Origin: Histomonas meleagridis | Lineage: Eukaryota; Parabasalia; Tritrichomonadida; Dientamoebidae | DNA length: 64,000 bases | Assembly: GCA_020186115.1 (NCBI GenBank) | Contig: WSYJ01000169.1 | Location: 124,001 to 188,000, forward strand | Direction: 5' to 3' | In this document: one piece after another, positions 39,350 through 49,788 of the stretch | Position numbering within the stretch: the first letter of the stretch is position 1 | How the letters are laid out: the number at the start of each line of letters is the position of its first letter | Program-made: the position numbers and the translations under genes | Notes under the pieces: generated by a model | What the model was told of the DNA's origin: nothing | Database searches by the model: none | Seen by the model: only the letters and a program-made list of their open reading frames with translations

Positions 39350-41171
39350 ATGAACGAACGCATTCAAGAGATCGGTGAATATAGACTTGGACGTACTCTA
39401 GGTTCCGGAACAACAGGAAAGGTAAAGCTCGCAGTTCATAAAGATACAAACGCACAATATGCCATCAAAATTATCAAAAAATCAATGTTTGCAGTAAAAC
39501 CCGATCTTGAACGTAAAATACACAGAGAAATAGCACTTATGCGATTATTAGAACATCCACATCTCTTAAAATTATATGAAGTATTTGAGTCACCTCATCA
39601 TCTTTATATCGTTATAGAATATGCTTCTAACAGTGAACTGTTTGATTATCTTATCCAGCAAAAATTTCTTCCACAAGAAGAAGCTATGATGTTTTTCCGA
39701 GAAATAATATATGGACTTGATTTTCTTCATTCACATGGAATTTGTCATAGAGACCTTAAGCCAGAGAATATCCTTCTTGACGAAAACATGCATATAAAAA
39801 TTGCAGACTTTGGTTTTGCAAGATGGATGAGATCAAATATTGCAGAAACTTCTTGTGGATCACCACATTATGCAGCCCCAGAAGTAATATACGGACTTCC
39901 ATATGATGGTCGATGTGCTGACATATGGAGTTGTGGCGTAATTTTATATGCTCTCTTATCAGTATGTTTTTTATGCGGATTTCCTTCCATTGAATTATAA
40001 TATGGGATTAGGTCAAGAATTTTTGCTGTTAAGCTGAGATGTTTGACGCAAACTTGGAAGAGATTGTTCTCTTGATTTCAAAGACAAAAATTTGTCAATA
40101 CAAAAGTGCTTAATTCAGTAGAAAGTAATCGTCTACTTTCAAAAATCAACACTTTTGAGATAAAGTGCAGAAACATCCACAGTTTTAACGTTCTTCTTAC
40201 TTGGTTCCAATTTTTTATTCAATAATAGGAAATTCGCATTTATATTATTAACTAACACACAGGGTCGTTTGCCATTTGATGATGAATCAATTCGAAGTCT
40301 CATGAACAAAATCAAAAGTGGTCAATATAAGATGCCACCCTTTCAACCCGAAGTTCAAGATTTAATTTCCCGTATGCTATGTGTAGATGTTAAATCTCGT
40401 ATTACCATTTCACAAATCAAGTCACATCCAGCATTTCTAATGGGTCTACCCAAAGGATATCAAGTACCAACACCATTACCAAATCCGACAGTATCCACAC
40501 CAATTGAACTTACGCCAAACGACTTACCATTTATGCATTTATTACGATCCATTGGTTATAATTCCGATGATGAGATCATCGAAGAATTAACCTCAAATGA
40601 GTACACCAGTGCGAAAATGTTCTATCAAATGTATAACCACAACACTCTTCTTGATTCATTACCATGGTATGATGAATCAGATGGAACAATGATAGTTGGT
40701 CCATCCGAAATAGAACAAGCATTAATGATGCCGCCGAGGCAATTTGCGGCCATTGGAAACATTTACGATCCATTCGCCAAGAAGAAAGTTCTTGTCGAAT
40801 CGATTGGTAGTGTCCATACACCACAGTCATTTGTCCAAAGACCCGATTGGGACACAACTGCTCTTCCTAAGATGTCGACTGACATTGAACAAATGTTAAT
40901 TGGCATCCAATTACCTTTGGAAGAGTTAATGCTCTTCTTGCAAAAGCAACTGACATCGTGCAGAATCAAATGGTTCCACTTTAGTGACACAGAAATGGTC
41001 GCGAAAAGGCTGGAAACAGACATGTTGTTAACTCTGACGGCATCGTACGAATCGCCCGAAGTTTTGACATTGTGTGTGCTGTTGCTGCATGGACAGAAAG
41101 AAGAGTTCGAGGTGCTGATAAAGATGTTGGAAAGAGGACTCAACGAGGTGTTGAACGAGGCTATGATTTGA
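39350..41171 (+). CDS. BRSK/SAD-like CAMK Ser/Thr kinase, two exons
   Basis: Exons 39350-39961 and 40263-41171 join in frame (204 + 302 codons, 506 residues), giving the uninterrupted kinase sequence ...ALLS|GRLPFDDESIR. Kinase residues about 10-265: glycine loop LGSGTTGKV, Lys in YAIKII, HRDLKPENILL, DFGFARW, GSPHYAAPEV. The GRLPFDD and MPPF segments and the following UBA-like region (MHLLRSIGYNSDDEIIEEL) point to the AMPK-related BRSK/SAD group. The last ~100 residues have a KA1-like look (IKWFHFSDTEM ... LLTLTASYE). AMPK-type T-loop threonine is in AETSCGSP. The intron has the classical trichomonad ends. Confidence 0.92.
39962..40262 (+). other. Spliceosomal intron, 301 nt, trichomonad consensus
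   Basis: 5' end GTATGT and 3' end ACTAACACACAG, the fused branch-site/acceptor motif known from Trichomonas vaginalis introns. Removal joins the kinase frame exactly between Ser and Gly of ALLS-GRLPFDD. At 301 nt it is longer than most trichomonad introns I know of. The interior holds ACACTTTTGAG near 40150 and AACGTT near 40186. Confidence 0.95.
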
Positions 41172-41704
41172 TTAAAGAAATAAATGTAAACAAAAAGAAG
41201 CATTTGTCAACTTGTGCTCAGTTTAGATGTGTTTATTAGAACTTTTTTTGATAAAAATGTGATTTAATTATTGAAATTGTGAAGAAAAACAAATTGTTTC
41301 AAATAGCCAAGGTACTTTTAGGTATTGTATCTCGTTCTTTTCTCTGTAGTGCGAATCTTAATGTTTGAATAAAGATTAATAATAATGATAATTTTCAATA
41401 TTTTTCTTGTACTTTCCTCAAATAAATTGCGCCTCTCTTACAAGATGTAATTCGATAAATTATTGAAGGATGTTTTCAAGAAATGACTGTCTGGTTCCGA
41501 AACTTCGCGGTTTTCAGACAGTGGAAATTGTTTCAAAATTGTGAAAAAATTTTATATATTCAAAAATTGATACAATTATCCGATCTTTAATTGCGGTTTG
41601 ATCGGGAAAATTTTTTTCTTAAATGTGAATCACATGTGATCCCCCAGAAAATAAATGACAATTTGCCGGTAAAATTTATCAAAAAGTTATTCACTCAAAT
41701 CATT
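41172..41704. other. Intergenic gap
   Basis: About 530 nt; AT-rich with no gene seen. It ends at the Inr of the large coiled-coil gene. Confidence 0.45.
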
Positions 41705-41714
41705 TCACTTTTTT
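41705..41714 (+). promoter_or_regulatory. Inr of 1183-aa gene
   Basis: TCACTTTTTT with A+1 at 41707, only 8 nt before the ATG. Confidence 0.55.
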
Positions 41715-44700
41715 ATGTCTCTCTTCGAAATTCAATTTAGAGCAAAAGCATTTCGAAATTGTTTCAATGGAGGAAGTGTGGGTCCTGCAAACGATCATAT
41801 CAGGGTTCTTAGAGAACAAATGGATAAATATCGTGATAGTAATAAACCAAATTTTGAAGCTGCAGAATGGAAATTAGGAGAAGAAACACTTCGTTTTTAT
41901 GAAGAAGTTAAAGATCTTATGGATTTAATCGCACCATTCAAGTCATATACATCAGTGATTTCTTTTGTTAAAAGTGAAAGATTAGGGGAAAAAATGAAAA
42001 ACGTCAAGGAAAGGTCCATACCAAACAGTTTTCTTCGCGACTATAAAGGGAGGTGTGAAAATGCTGTTGAAAAATGGAATCCAAATTTTGTCAAGCTTAC
42101 TTCTGCTGACAATTACAAAGAAACCATTGAAGCTCATGAAATCTGCGAACAATTTCTTGAACATTATGATGAATATGTAATGTATGATCAAGTTGAAGAT
42201 TTTGCACGTAACATCGGATCAACACTTGATAAGCAACTTAGAGAACTTGAAGACTGGACAAAACGTAATGCTCAAGTTCGAATCATGGATACTTGGGCAG
42301 ATCTCAAATCAACAATGGAGAAAATCACCAGTCATCCTCATTCTGACTTACTTCTTGAAAAGCCTCGCATCAAAGCTCTTTTACCCAAATACAAGTCATT
42401 TCATGAAACACTTGAAGGTGGTGCAATTGAAGATATGCAAGTTAATCAAGAAGCCCAAACAATGGTTCATTGGATCTCAGCTCCTTTAGATAAGTATCGC
42501 CTATATGTCAAGGCAAAACATAGTGATTGTGATTCGTTCCGTGATGTTGTTGCAGAACAAATTGAAAACATCCGTCAAAAGAATCCAAAAGTGCTTGAAA
42601 CCCCAACGATCAAAACCGTCATTGAAGAATTTGAGAAATTAAAAGAAGAACAATTCAACAATGATTTAATTATCTGGAAGACAAATAAAATATCATACTT
42701 CCAAAACAAGATGGAAGAATTTATTCGTGAATATCGTGATGCTCAATCAAATTCAGATACGTCATTTCTAATTGATGGAATTCTTAGAAATGGCGAAGAA
42801 TTCATGGAAAAATATGGTGGCAGATCAAAGATTTATTGGGAGAAGTATCCAGATATATTTTTAGATTTCGCAAATGATCCAGATACAGGATGTAAAGAAC
42901 TTGTTGATGAATGGAATCAAATCATTGACTCACATAGTGGTTATGTTGATGAAGTTAACGAAAGAAAGAGAAGAGAGAAACTTAGTATAGAAGAAGCTGA
43001 TGCAATTAGTGACCTTAAAAAAGCTATTGATGCATCAGTCGATATTCGTTCTGATATTGGATTCCCAAGAATCGAAAATGCATTAAGATATGCAAAAGAG
43101 AAAAATTATGAATTAGCTAGTGACGAACTTGATAACTTAATTAGGAAATGTGAAGATGAAGTTATACCAATTATAAGAGATAGAATTAGATACGTCGAAA
43201 TGGAAAGAGAAATGAATGACGGATTCAATAGCATTAATCAATATATTTCGACTGGCAACATAGGCATGGCACGTGATTTGTTGGAAAAAGTAAGATATAT
43301 TGTCGATGACATTTCATTCTTGAAAAACGAAGAAGCTAAAGACACTTATGAAATGGCTTCAAGTAAACTCCAAGATCTTGATGATAGGATCAGTGAAATA
43401 ACGCATCAAAGCGAAGCACAAGTGAATGAATCACTTGAAAACTTAAAGTCCTCAATCCCATCAACAAGTTCACCTTCTCCAGAACCAACGCCAGCACCTA
43501 CACCAGCACCAATGCCAACATCTACTCCAGCACCAGCACCTGCTCCACAACCTGCAGCAGCTCCAACTCCACAGCCAGAAACACCTCCTCCTGCAGCATC
43601 GTCACCACAACAACCACAGCAACAAATTCCAGCCGCTTCAGTACAAGCTGCTGGCGAATCATGGAGGCCATGCACCGAATTCACATTGCCAAGAGAAGTT
43701 ATGAACAGCTTGAGCAAGCAAGGGCAATGGGCAGTCAATGAGTGGCTGAAATATGTCAAAATCTTCAACAACATGGCAAACCAAGTTGATATATTCATTG
43801 ATTCGATATATAATAATCGTCTTAAATCTGAACTTAGTCCAAGTAATATTGTACAATGGAAACAAAGCATTGAAAGCAACAGGTATTACTTACCAAAAGA
43901 AATTCTTCCACGTATTTCAGATGAAGAAACAAAAGAAATCTTAACAAAGGCAGGAGTTTATGATATTATGATTGAAGAGCTTAAGTTAAAATTCGGCCTT
44001 AGACTTAATCAATTATTAAGTGATGCTCAAGATCTATATCAATATATGAGCGATTTCATGGATCGTGATAAGTACACAAAACTTATTAAGGTATTTCCAA
44101 CTGTCATCAGTATATTCACACAATATTTAAGAAACGTTGAAGATGTAATTAGATCATATGATATATTTGACGTACCACCAGTGCCTCATCTTGAGTCAGA
44201 TATACGAAAAATGGCTACATCCACTCAACAAATTCTGAGGCAAGCAGGTTATAGTAATTCTGTTTATCGTTATACTGTTGATGAAACTTCAATTAATGGA
44301 TTTAATGCTTATAATTTCGCTTATGCTCTTGATCAAGTATTAAGTAACATTCGAAAAGATACAAGAAAGTTTTCAATGTTTCCAAAAATGAAGCCTTACT
44401 TCGATGATCTGCATCAAAAAGTTGAAGAGTTACAAAAGCAAATCTTCAAAGTTTGGTTCGATGCATTTGAAAGATATGCGCCACTTAAACCAGAACGTGG
44501 TACATTAAATAGCTTATTATCATACACTCGTTTAATCAAAGGTTTCGAACCACAATATACTGAACGTGCATTAGCATTAGAGAAATTAATCAAAGAAAAC
44601 GCAGCAGCAAATAATGCTAAAATTGATCAATTGATTAAAGAATGGAATGAAGCACGTGAGAATGAGCATCAAGAAAGAGTTAAAGTTGTTATGGATCAAA

Positions 44701-45266
44701 TCATTAAACCAATTGCATCAGGAGGTAAAGTTACAATTAATGGAAAAGAATTTACTTATGACTTATCTGGTAGAACAACAATTATCTTTAGAGCAGTTTC
44801 AGGACCTGACTTATATAAGGTCGAATTTAAAGATACAGCTGATGCTAAATGTGAGAAATGGGGATTCTTCTGCTCAAGTAACGCTGATGAAAATCATTAT
44901 GCAACACGTTTATGTCCACTCGGATTTTACTCCATTTTCATCGATAAGAAGCCATTGATATTGGACAGACCACAAGATTGGGAAAAGGATATAATTTACC
45001 AAAGCGCCGACTTAGTCAATGAAGTTAAAGTCAATGTCGACGAAGTGAATTATAATAATGTACAAGACCCAAGTGGTAAACTTAATAAAGTAATTAGGGC
45101 ATTGGTGTCTTTCCATGAATCAAACAGAGATAAAATAATGAGAATGTCGGCAAACGCTTTGGATGCAAAGGAAAAGCGTGAATACGAAGAAAGACAAAAC
45201 GAACAAAGGAGACAAGAACAACAAAGATTAATGGACTTCATCAAGTATGGAACCACATTCAATTAG
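41715..45266 (+). CDS. Large helical protein with Pro/Ala hinge, function unknown
   Basis: I do not recognise a family. The 1183-residue protein is predominantly charged and helical. The N-terminal half (about residues 1-580) reads like a chain of helical bundles rich in E, K, D and W, reminiscent of spectrin-like arrangements but without a clear repeat. Residues about 580-645 form a Pro/Ala/Thr/Gln hinge (repeats of APTPAP). A second helical region follows (about 650-960). A compact C-terminal part contains KVTINGKEFTYDLSGRTTI and may be a beta domain, before a final E/R/Q-rich helix (YEERQNEQRRQEQQ). No membrane segment, signal or catalytic motif. The Inr 8 nt upstream fixes the start. It may be a cytoskeletal or scaffold protein, but this is only inference. 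Confidence 0.8.
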   Translation: MSLFEIQFRAKAFRNCFNGGSVGPANDHIRVLREQMDKYRDSNKPNFEAAEWKLGEETLRFYEEVKDLMDLIAPFKSYTSVISFVKSERLGEKMKNVKERSIPNSFLRDYKGRCENAVEKWNPNFVKLTSADNYKETIEAHEICEQFLEHYDEYVMYDQVEDFARNIGSTLDKQLRELEDWTKRNAQVRIMDTWADLKSTMEKITSHPHSDLLLEKPRIKALLPKYKSFHETLEGGAIEDMQVNQEAQTMVHWISAPLDKYRLYVKAKHSDCDSFRDVVAEQIENIRQKNPKVLETPTIKTVIEEFEKLKEEQFNNDLIIWKTNKISYFQNKMEEFIREYRDAQSNSDTSFLIDGILRNGEEFMEKYGGRSKIYWEKYPDIFLDFANDPDTGCKELVDEWNQIIDSHSGYVDEVNERKRREKLSIEEADAISDLKKAIDASVDIRSDIGFPRIENALRYAKEKNYELASDELDNLIRKCEDEVIPIIRDRIRYVEMEREMNDGFNSINQYISTGNIGMARDLLEKVRYIVDDISFLKNEEAKDTYEMASSKLQDLDDRISEITHQSEAQVNESLENLKSSIPSTSSPSPEPTPAPTPAPMPTSTPAPAPAPQPAAAPTPQPETPPPAASSPQQPQQQIPAASVQAAGESWRPCTEFTLPREVMNSLSKQGQWAVNEWLKYVKIFNNMANQVDIFIDSIYNNRLKSELSPSNIVQWKQSIESNRYYLPKEILPRISDEETKEILTKAGVYDIMIEELKLKFGLRLNQLLSDAQDLYQYMSDFMDRDKYTKLIKVFPTVISIFTQYLRNVEDVIRSYDIFDVPPVPHLESDIRKMATSTQQILRQAGYSNSVYRYTVDETSINGFNAYNFAYALDQVLSNIRKDTRKFSMFPKMKPYFDDLHQKVEELQKQIFKVWFDAFERYAPLKPERGTLNSLLSYTRLIKGFEPQYTERALALEKLIKENAAANNAKIDQLIKEWNEARENEHQERVKVVMDQIIKPIASGGKVTINGKEFTYDLSGRTTIIFRAVSGPDLYKVEFKDTADAKCEKWGFFCSSNADENHYATRLCPLGFYSIFIDKKPLILDRPQDWEKDIIYQSADLVNEVKVNVDEVNYNNVQDPSGKLNKVIRALVSFHESNRDKIMRMSANALDAKEKREYEERQNEQRRQEQQRLMDFIKYGTTFN

Positions 45267-45689
45267 ACATTTAAATGTGTCCATAACTTAATAAAAAGTT
45301 GAGTTGATTCAAGAAAAATAAAATTCTTTGTGACTTTTAATTGTTATTAAAAACATAACAACTATAAATTTTAAGAGTTTTTACAATTAAAATATTATGA
45401 AGCTAAAAAGATATTTATATTTTGTATAAAAAGTCTGCTTGTTAAATCGATTTTTTGAAAGCTTATTTTTCATTTTATTTTCCCGTATAGGACTTGATCT
45501 TGAGTTTAGGACTTATTCAGAACATCTACTAAGGGAAAAAAATCAATAAATACGAACTGATTGCTGTGATTTCAAAATTGAAATATATATGATCAACTCA
45601 TAGAAAGTTTCCGATAGATAATTGAACACTTTACATATTTGGGAATTGAATTAGAACGATGTGTGATAGGAATAAACGTTTCTTAGAGG
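45267..45689. other. Intergenic gap
   Basis: About 420 nt. It contains a weak Inr-like ACACTTTAC near 45628 and AACGTT at 45675, 15 nt before the next ATG; otherwise featureless. Confidence 0.4.
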
Positions 45690-47021
45690 ATGGAATGTAA
45701 GGTTGCATTGTTTTCACCTAAAGAAAAGGCAGTCATCGTTAATTTCGCTTTGACTTTCGATGGTTCTGATGTTATAATAAATTTTACAAAAGTTAATCAA
45801 AATTTATTTGCAAAATACTCAATCTTCGCTTTTAATACATTTTCTGTAAATGAAGACGACAAAAAATGCATACTGCAGACAGATTCTTCGCGTTTAGTAT
45901 TCTCATTTAATGATGATACAAGATGTTTAAAATTTATTTCACTCTTATCAGAAAAAGGAATACTTTCTCCAATACCAGGTAAACAATGCTCTTTTAATAT
46001 TTCAAGGCCTAAATCTTTTCCCAATTTATCTGGAATAGTTAACAATTTATTTAACATAAAAAATAATTCAGCAACACAGCCAAATGGCCTTGAAACTGGT
46101 GTCATCGAGGCTTCCCTTCCATTTGCTGAATTAGCTCCTTTGAAAAAAGAGGATACCATCAATGTCAAATACTCCACTCTTCATTTTGCTCTTCTTAACA
46201 TTTCAATGAATCTTTATCCAGACATTATAGCTGGTATATTTCCTCCTACTAATACTACTCAACCTTTTGAAGATTATCTCAAAATTAAGAGTCAATGGCA
46301 ACTTATCACTAAATCTGAATGGCAGCACAACTGCAACATGCGTATTTTTGTTCATGATCTTGAGCATTGGCTTGGTGTTCGCTCAAAACAGCACACCGAA
46401 GAGTATAACCGTCTTTTCTTTAACGTTTCTCTGACACTTTTCTTCAGTTGTTTTTGTGAACTCAAATTCTCTGAAATATTTGCCACTTTTCTTGAAATTC
46501 TGTGCTTTACTTTCATCCGAAAGAAGCAAGACAAAACTGCTTTCTATGATTCCAGTGGTAAACTTCTTACTAGTGATGAAGCTGAGAACTGGGTCTTTTG
46601 GAGGATAAAAGGTTTGTGGAGAAAAATAACCAATATTCAAACATCTGAGTTAAATGATTCATTAGCCATTCGTTCTATTCTTCTTAACATATCACCACCA
46701 ACACTAGAGATGCTTAATGAAAGGAACATAACATCGTTGAGCTTCGCGACTCGAAATTGCGTTTATCAAATGTTTGTAAAAGGAAGACCAAAACAAGATG
46801 CACTGCTTCTCGTGACTGCTGCTTTAGCATCAGAAGATTTGGTTAAGTTTAGACAGTACGCAATTGCTGTTGCGTTGGTTCTTCTACAAGGAAAACTTGA
46901 AGATTTGCCAAATGGAGACTTTGAATTGTTTTCACAAATGTATACAACCGAAGTACAAAAAATTAATCCGAGAGTACTGTTGTATAATGTGGAAAAAATG
47001 TTTGCTTCATTTAGTGAATAA
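45690..47021 (+). CDS. TBC-domain-like protein (Rab-GAP family)
   Basis: A 443-residue protein. Residues about 1-110 form a beta-rich region, perhaps PH-like. From about 185 to 440 the helices resemble a TBC domain: WQLITKSEWQ, a region of bulky helices, then ITSLSFATRNCVYQMFVKGRP in the place of the 'FxxRWxxxLFxREL' segment of TBC proteins, and ALLLVTAALASEDLVKF. The catalytic IxxDxxR arginine finger and the YxQ glutamine finger are not clear, so GAP activity is doubtful. Trichomonads have many divergent TBC proteins. The family call is moderate. Confidence 0.5.
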   Translation: MECKVALFSPKEKAVIVNFALTFDGSDVIINFTKVNQNLFAKYSIFAFNTFSVNEDDKKCILQTDSSRLVFSFNDDTRCLKFISLLSEKGILSPIPGKQCSFNISRPKSFPNLSGIVNNLFNIKNNSATQPNGLETGVIEASLPFAELAPLKKEDTINVKYSTLHFALLNISMNLYPDIIAGIFPPTNTTQPFEDYLKIKSQWQLITKSEWQHNCNMRIFVHDLEHWLGVRSKQHTEEYNRLFFNVSLTLFFSCFCELKFSEIFATFLEILCFTFIRKKQDKTAFYDSSGKLLTSDEAENWVFWRIKGLWRKITNIQTSELNDSLAIRSILLNISPPTLEMLNERNITSLSFATRNCVYQMFVKGRPKQDALLLVTAALASEDLVKFRQYAIAVALVLLQGKLEDLPNGDFELFSQMYTTEVQKINPRVLLYNVEKMFASFSE

Positions 47022-47322
47022 TTTATTAGTAAATTTGTTTCATGTTTAATTAATTAATTTGTTTTCTTCATAACAATAAAAAACTGCGTATAGTGCTGTA
47101 ATAAAAAATCCAATATGCGTAATTTTGTGTTATCATAAAAAATGTTTTTACGATTTCAAAATTTTAGAAAAAAAAAATAATTTCATGCATAATCCTTTGA
47201 GTTTCATATGTATAAGTACTGTAATTGGCAATTTAAAAATAAATATATATAAAAAGTGACTATTTGTAATGTATTCAATTCTGATTTAGTAAATCGAATA
47301 TTGTTTTTCTGCTGGGTATATA
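47022..47322. other. Intergenic gap
   Basis: About 300 nt, AT-rich, with nothing recognisable other than the upstream region of the second DUF3447 gene. Confidence 0.4.
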
Positions 47323-48528
47323 ATGGGAAGCACCCAAAGCCAGGGAAAAGGTCCTTCAAAATATAGCGAAAATCTTCAAACATTAAAATGTATTGAACAA
47401 ATAATTTATGACTTAAATGCAAATAATGTCAATGAATCAGTAGAATCAGCATTAAAATATTTCAATGAAGAATTATTATATTCATTTAATTTTATTATTT
47501 GCTCGATTGTATTTTCATATTTTGTATCAAAAGGTTTTTATCATTTATGTTTTGACTATTTAAAAGTACTTGAAAAAAAAGAAAAAGAGACTTATAAAAT
47601 TTTACATGATAATATCACAAATATTTGTGCTTTTATATTTTTGAATTCTTCACAAGAATCAAATTATCTTTATGAAAAAATGATTGAACATGATATTATT
47701 CATCCTAAAATTTTGGCAACAAAAAGAAGTCCATATTTCGCACATTATCTTTCAGAAGAAGAATATAATAAATTTCATGGCTTTAAAATTTATAATTATT
47801 TTTATGAAAACATTGATGAACTAAAAAAGAATGATTGGGAACTTCATAAGAAATTAATTAAAGAGGGACATAATCCGAATGAAATTGCGAAAATAATTCG
47901 AAATGATGAAATCGAAAAACTTCAAGAAATATCATCACAAAATAATTTTGATTTTAATCAAACAATTGAGCCATCACTTTATGAAAGATGCTCATTTGTT
48001 AATCAAGAAAATGTTTCATTAATTGATTATGCAGCATTTTTTTCATCTATTAAATGTTTTAAATATTTACTTATGAATGGAGCAAATGTAAATAACACAG
48101 GTAAATATGCAGTTGCAGGTGGAAATGAAGAAATTATTCATTTATGTGAGCAGAATCATTCATCATTTGAAGGAGCATATGAAACAGCAATTTTGTTTCA
48201 TAGAAATGATATCTTTAATTATCTTTATGAAAACAAAATCGAAAAAATTAGGAATCTAGAAGATTTAGGAATTAAATGTCTTTTATATCAAAATTATGAG
48301 ATTTTATTATTTCTTGAAAATGAAGGATTACAGGTTAATAAAGCTCTTGTAATTAAATCTATTGAAACAGGGAATACATTTATGGTACAGTATTTCCATG
48401 AAAAAAATCCAATTTCTATAAGTTTTTTTGAAACTTCAATAATTTTTGTTAATAAAGAACTATTTAACTACTTAATTAAAGAAAATATTATGAATATTTT
48501 CGATAAGAGTGATTTTATAATTAATTGA
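47323..48528 (+). CDS. DUF3447-type ankyrin protein, paralogue of the 18.8-kb gene
   Basis: A 401-residue protein starting MGSTQSQGKGPSKYSENLQ. It shares long identical stretches with the gene at 18760, such as NDEIEKLQEISSQNNFDFNQ and LIDYAAFFSSIKCFKYLLMNGA. It therefore belongs to the same DUF3447 family, with a helical N-terminus and degenerate ankyrin repeats. Its frame ends just before the first perfect ankyrin module of the following array, inside spacer-like sequence. The same gene-then-array arrangement as at 20 kb suggests both loci descend from one ancestor. Possible N-myristoylation at MGSTQSQ is a guess. Confidence 0.78.
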   Translation: MGSTQSQGKGPSKYSENLQTLKCIEQIIYDLNANNVNESVESALKYFNEELLYSFNFIICSIVFSYFVSKGFYHLCFDYLKVLEKKEKETYKILHDNITNICAFIFLNSSQESNYLYEKMIEHDIIHPKILATKRSPYFAHYLSEEEYNKFHGFKIYNYFYENIDELKKNDWELHKKLIKEGHNPNEIAKIIRNDEIEKLQEISSQNNFDFNQTIEPSLYERCSFVNQENVSLIDYAAFFSSIKCFKYLLMNGANVNNTGKYAVAGGNEEIIHLCEQNHSSFEGAYETAILFHRNDIFNYLYENKIEKIRNLEDLGIKCLLYQNYEILLFLENEGLQVNKALVIKSIETGNTFMVQYFHEKNPISISFFETSIIFVNKELFNYLIKENIMNIFDKSDFIIN

Positions 48529-48587
48529 ATGTTTGTTTGAGTGTTAATATGCTTTTAAATTTTTGGAAAATATCCAAATTATTTCAA

Positions 48588-49370
48588 ACAGCACTTATGT
48601 ATGCATCTGTAAAAGGTCATATAGATATTGTTAAACTAATTCTTGAACAAAAAGGAAATGATATTAATGCCAAAGACATTTATTTATTCAATTTAATATT
48701 TACTTTAATAATTTTTTCATATATCAAATTAATATTTGGGGTTTAATCAAAACATTTAATACAGTACTAATTTGGGCAGCTGAATTTGGTAAAATAGAAA
48801 TATTTAACTTACTTCTTAAACAAGAAGAAATTGATATCAATACTCAAAATATTTGTGTCTTTTACTTAAAATATGTTTTATGTACTTTATATTTCATAAT
48901 TATATTTGGAAATTATTTTAAAAATTTCAAACAGCTTTAATGATGCAGCATCAAATGGTTATATAGAAATGGTTAAATTACTTCTTGAACATAAAGGAAT
49001 TGATGTTAATGCTAAAGATATTTATTCATTTTGTTTAATATTTATTGTAATAATTTTGGATTTCATTCTAATAATTGGAAAATATTCAAATTGTTTAGAA
49101 CATCACTTATGTATTCAGTTGAAAATGGAGATATAGAATTTGTTAAATTACTTCTTGCTTATAAAGGAATTGATGTTAATGCTAAAAATATTTATTTGTT
49201 TGATTTATTATTTATTTTAATAAAATTATGCTTGAAAACATTATTTGGAAATTATTTATACTGTTTCAAACAGCACTAATATGGGCATCTAAAAATTGTC
49301 GATGTATAGATGTAATTAAATTACTTGTTGAACATGAATGCATTGAAATCGATCAAGATATTTATTTGTT
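48588..49370 (+). repeat. Five ankyrin cassettes at about 170-bp period
   Basis: Modules begin at 48588, 48761, 48931, 49100 and 49270 (intervals 173, 170, 169, 170). Modules 1, 2 and 4 are clean 31-codon ankyrin repeats (for example TALMYASVKGHIDIVKLILE). The 169-bp interval reflects a one-base loss inside module 3, and module 5 is divergent. The spacers end with the same GGAAATTATTT-type block before the TAL codons as in the 20-kb array. Read in the ankyrin frame, that block gives W-K-x-x-x-L-F before T-A-L in several units. Confidence 0.8.
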
Positions 49371-49419
49371 TGAATTAAAGTTAGTTAATAACTTACAATC
49401 CAACAAAATAATGATTTAA

Positions 49420-49788
49420 ATTTATTAAAAATAGAAGTGTAGTATTTCAGGATTCTTAATACTGTTTTTCATAAATTATGAGAAGGAAAATTTTCATTTT
49501 TTCATAAAAATTTATCCCAAGGGAAATTGCGATCACATTCGTAAAAATCAAATTACAACCAAAAAGTACAGTCACCAAAACATCAAAGACGATGTATAAC
49601 AATAATAACCTTGTTGTTCCAAATTTTTTTTAGGAAACCAAAAACAACAAAAACGATAACATATGTTATCGGTACTAACGGTTGTCGTTTAGTTCAATGT
49701 GACATATGATTTTTGAGAATTTTTTTTTGACACACCTTTTTTCATTGAAATCAGAACATTAGGCGGTTATGGTCTTTCCTTTTATATA
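49420..49788. other. Intergenic gap before eL37
   Basis: About 370 nt. It has a CACCTTTTTTC initiator-like sequence near 49733 and repeated ACGG/AACGAT-type motifs near 49650-49690 upstream of the ribosomal protein gene. Confidence 0.4.

Noticed and set aside
43406-43879. Long antisense frame opposite the Pro/Ala hinge
   Set aside because: Its Cys/Gly/Ala-rich content is the reverse complement of the APTPAP codons and is a shadow of the real gene.
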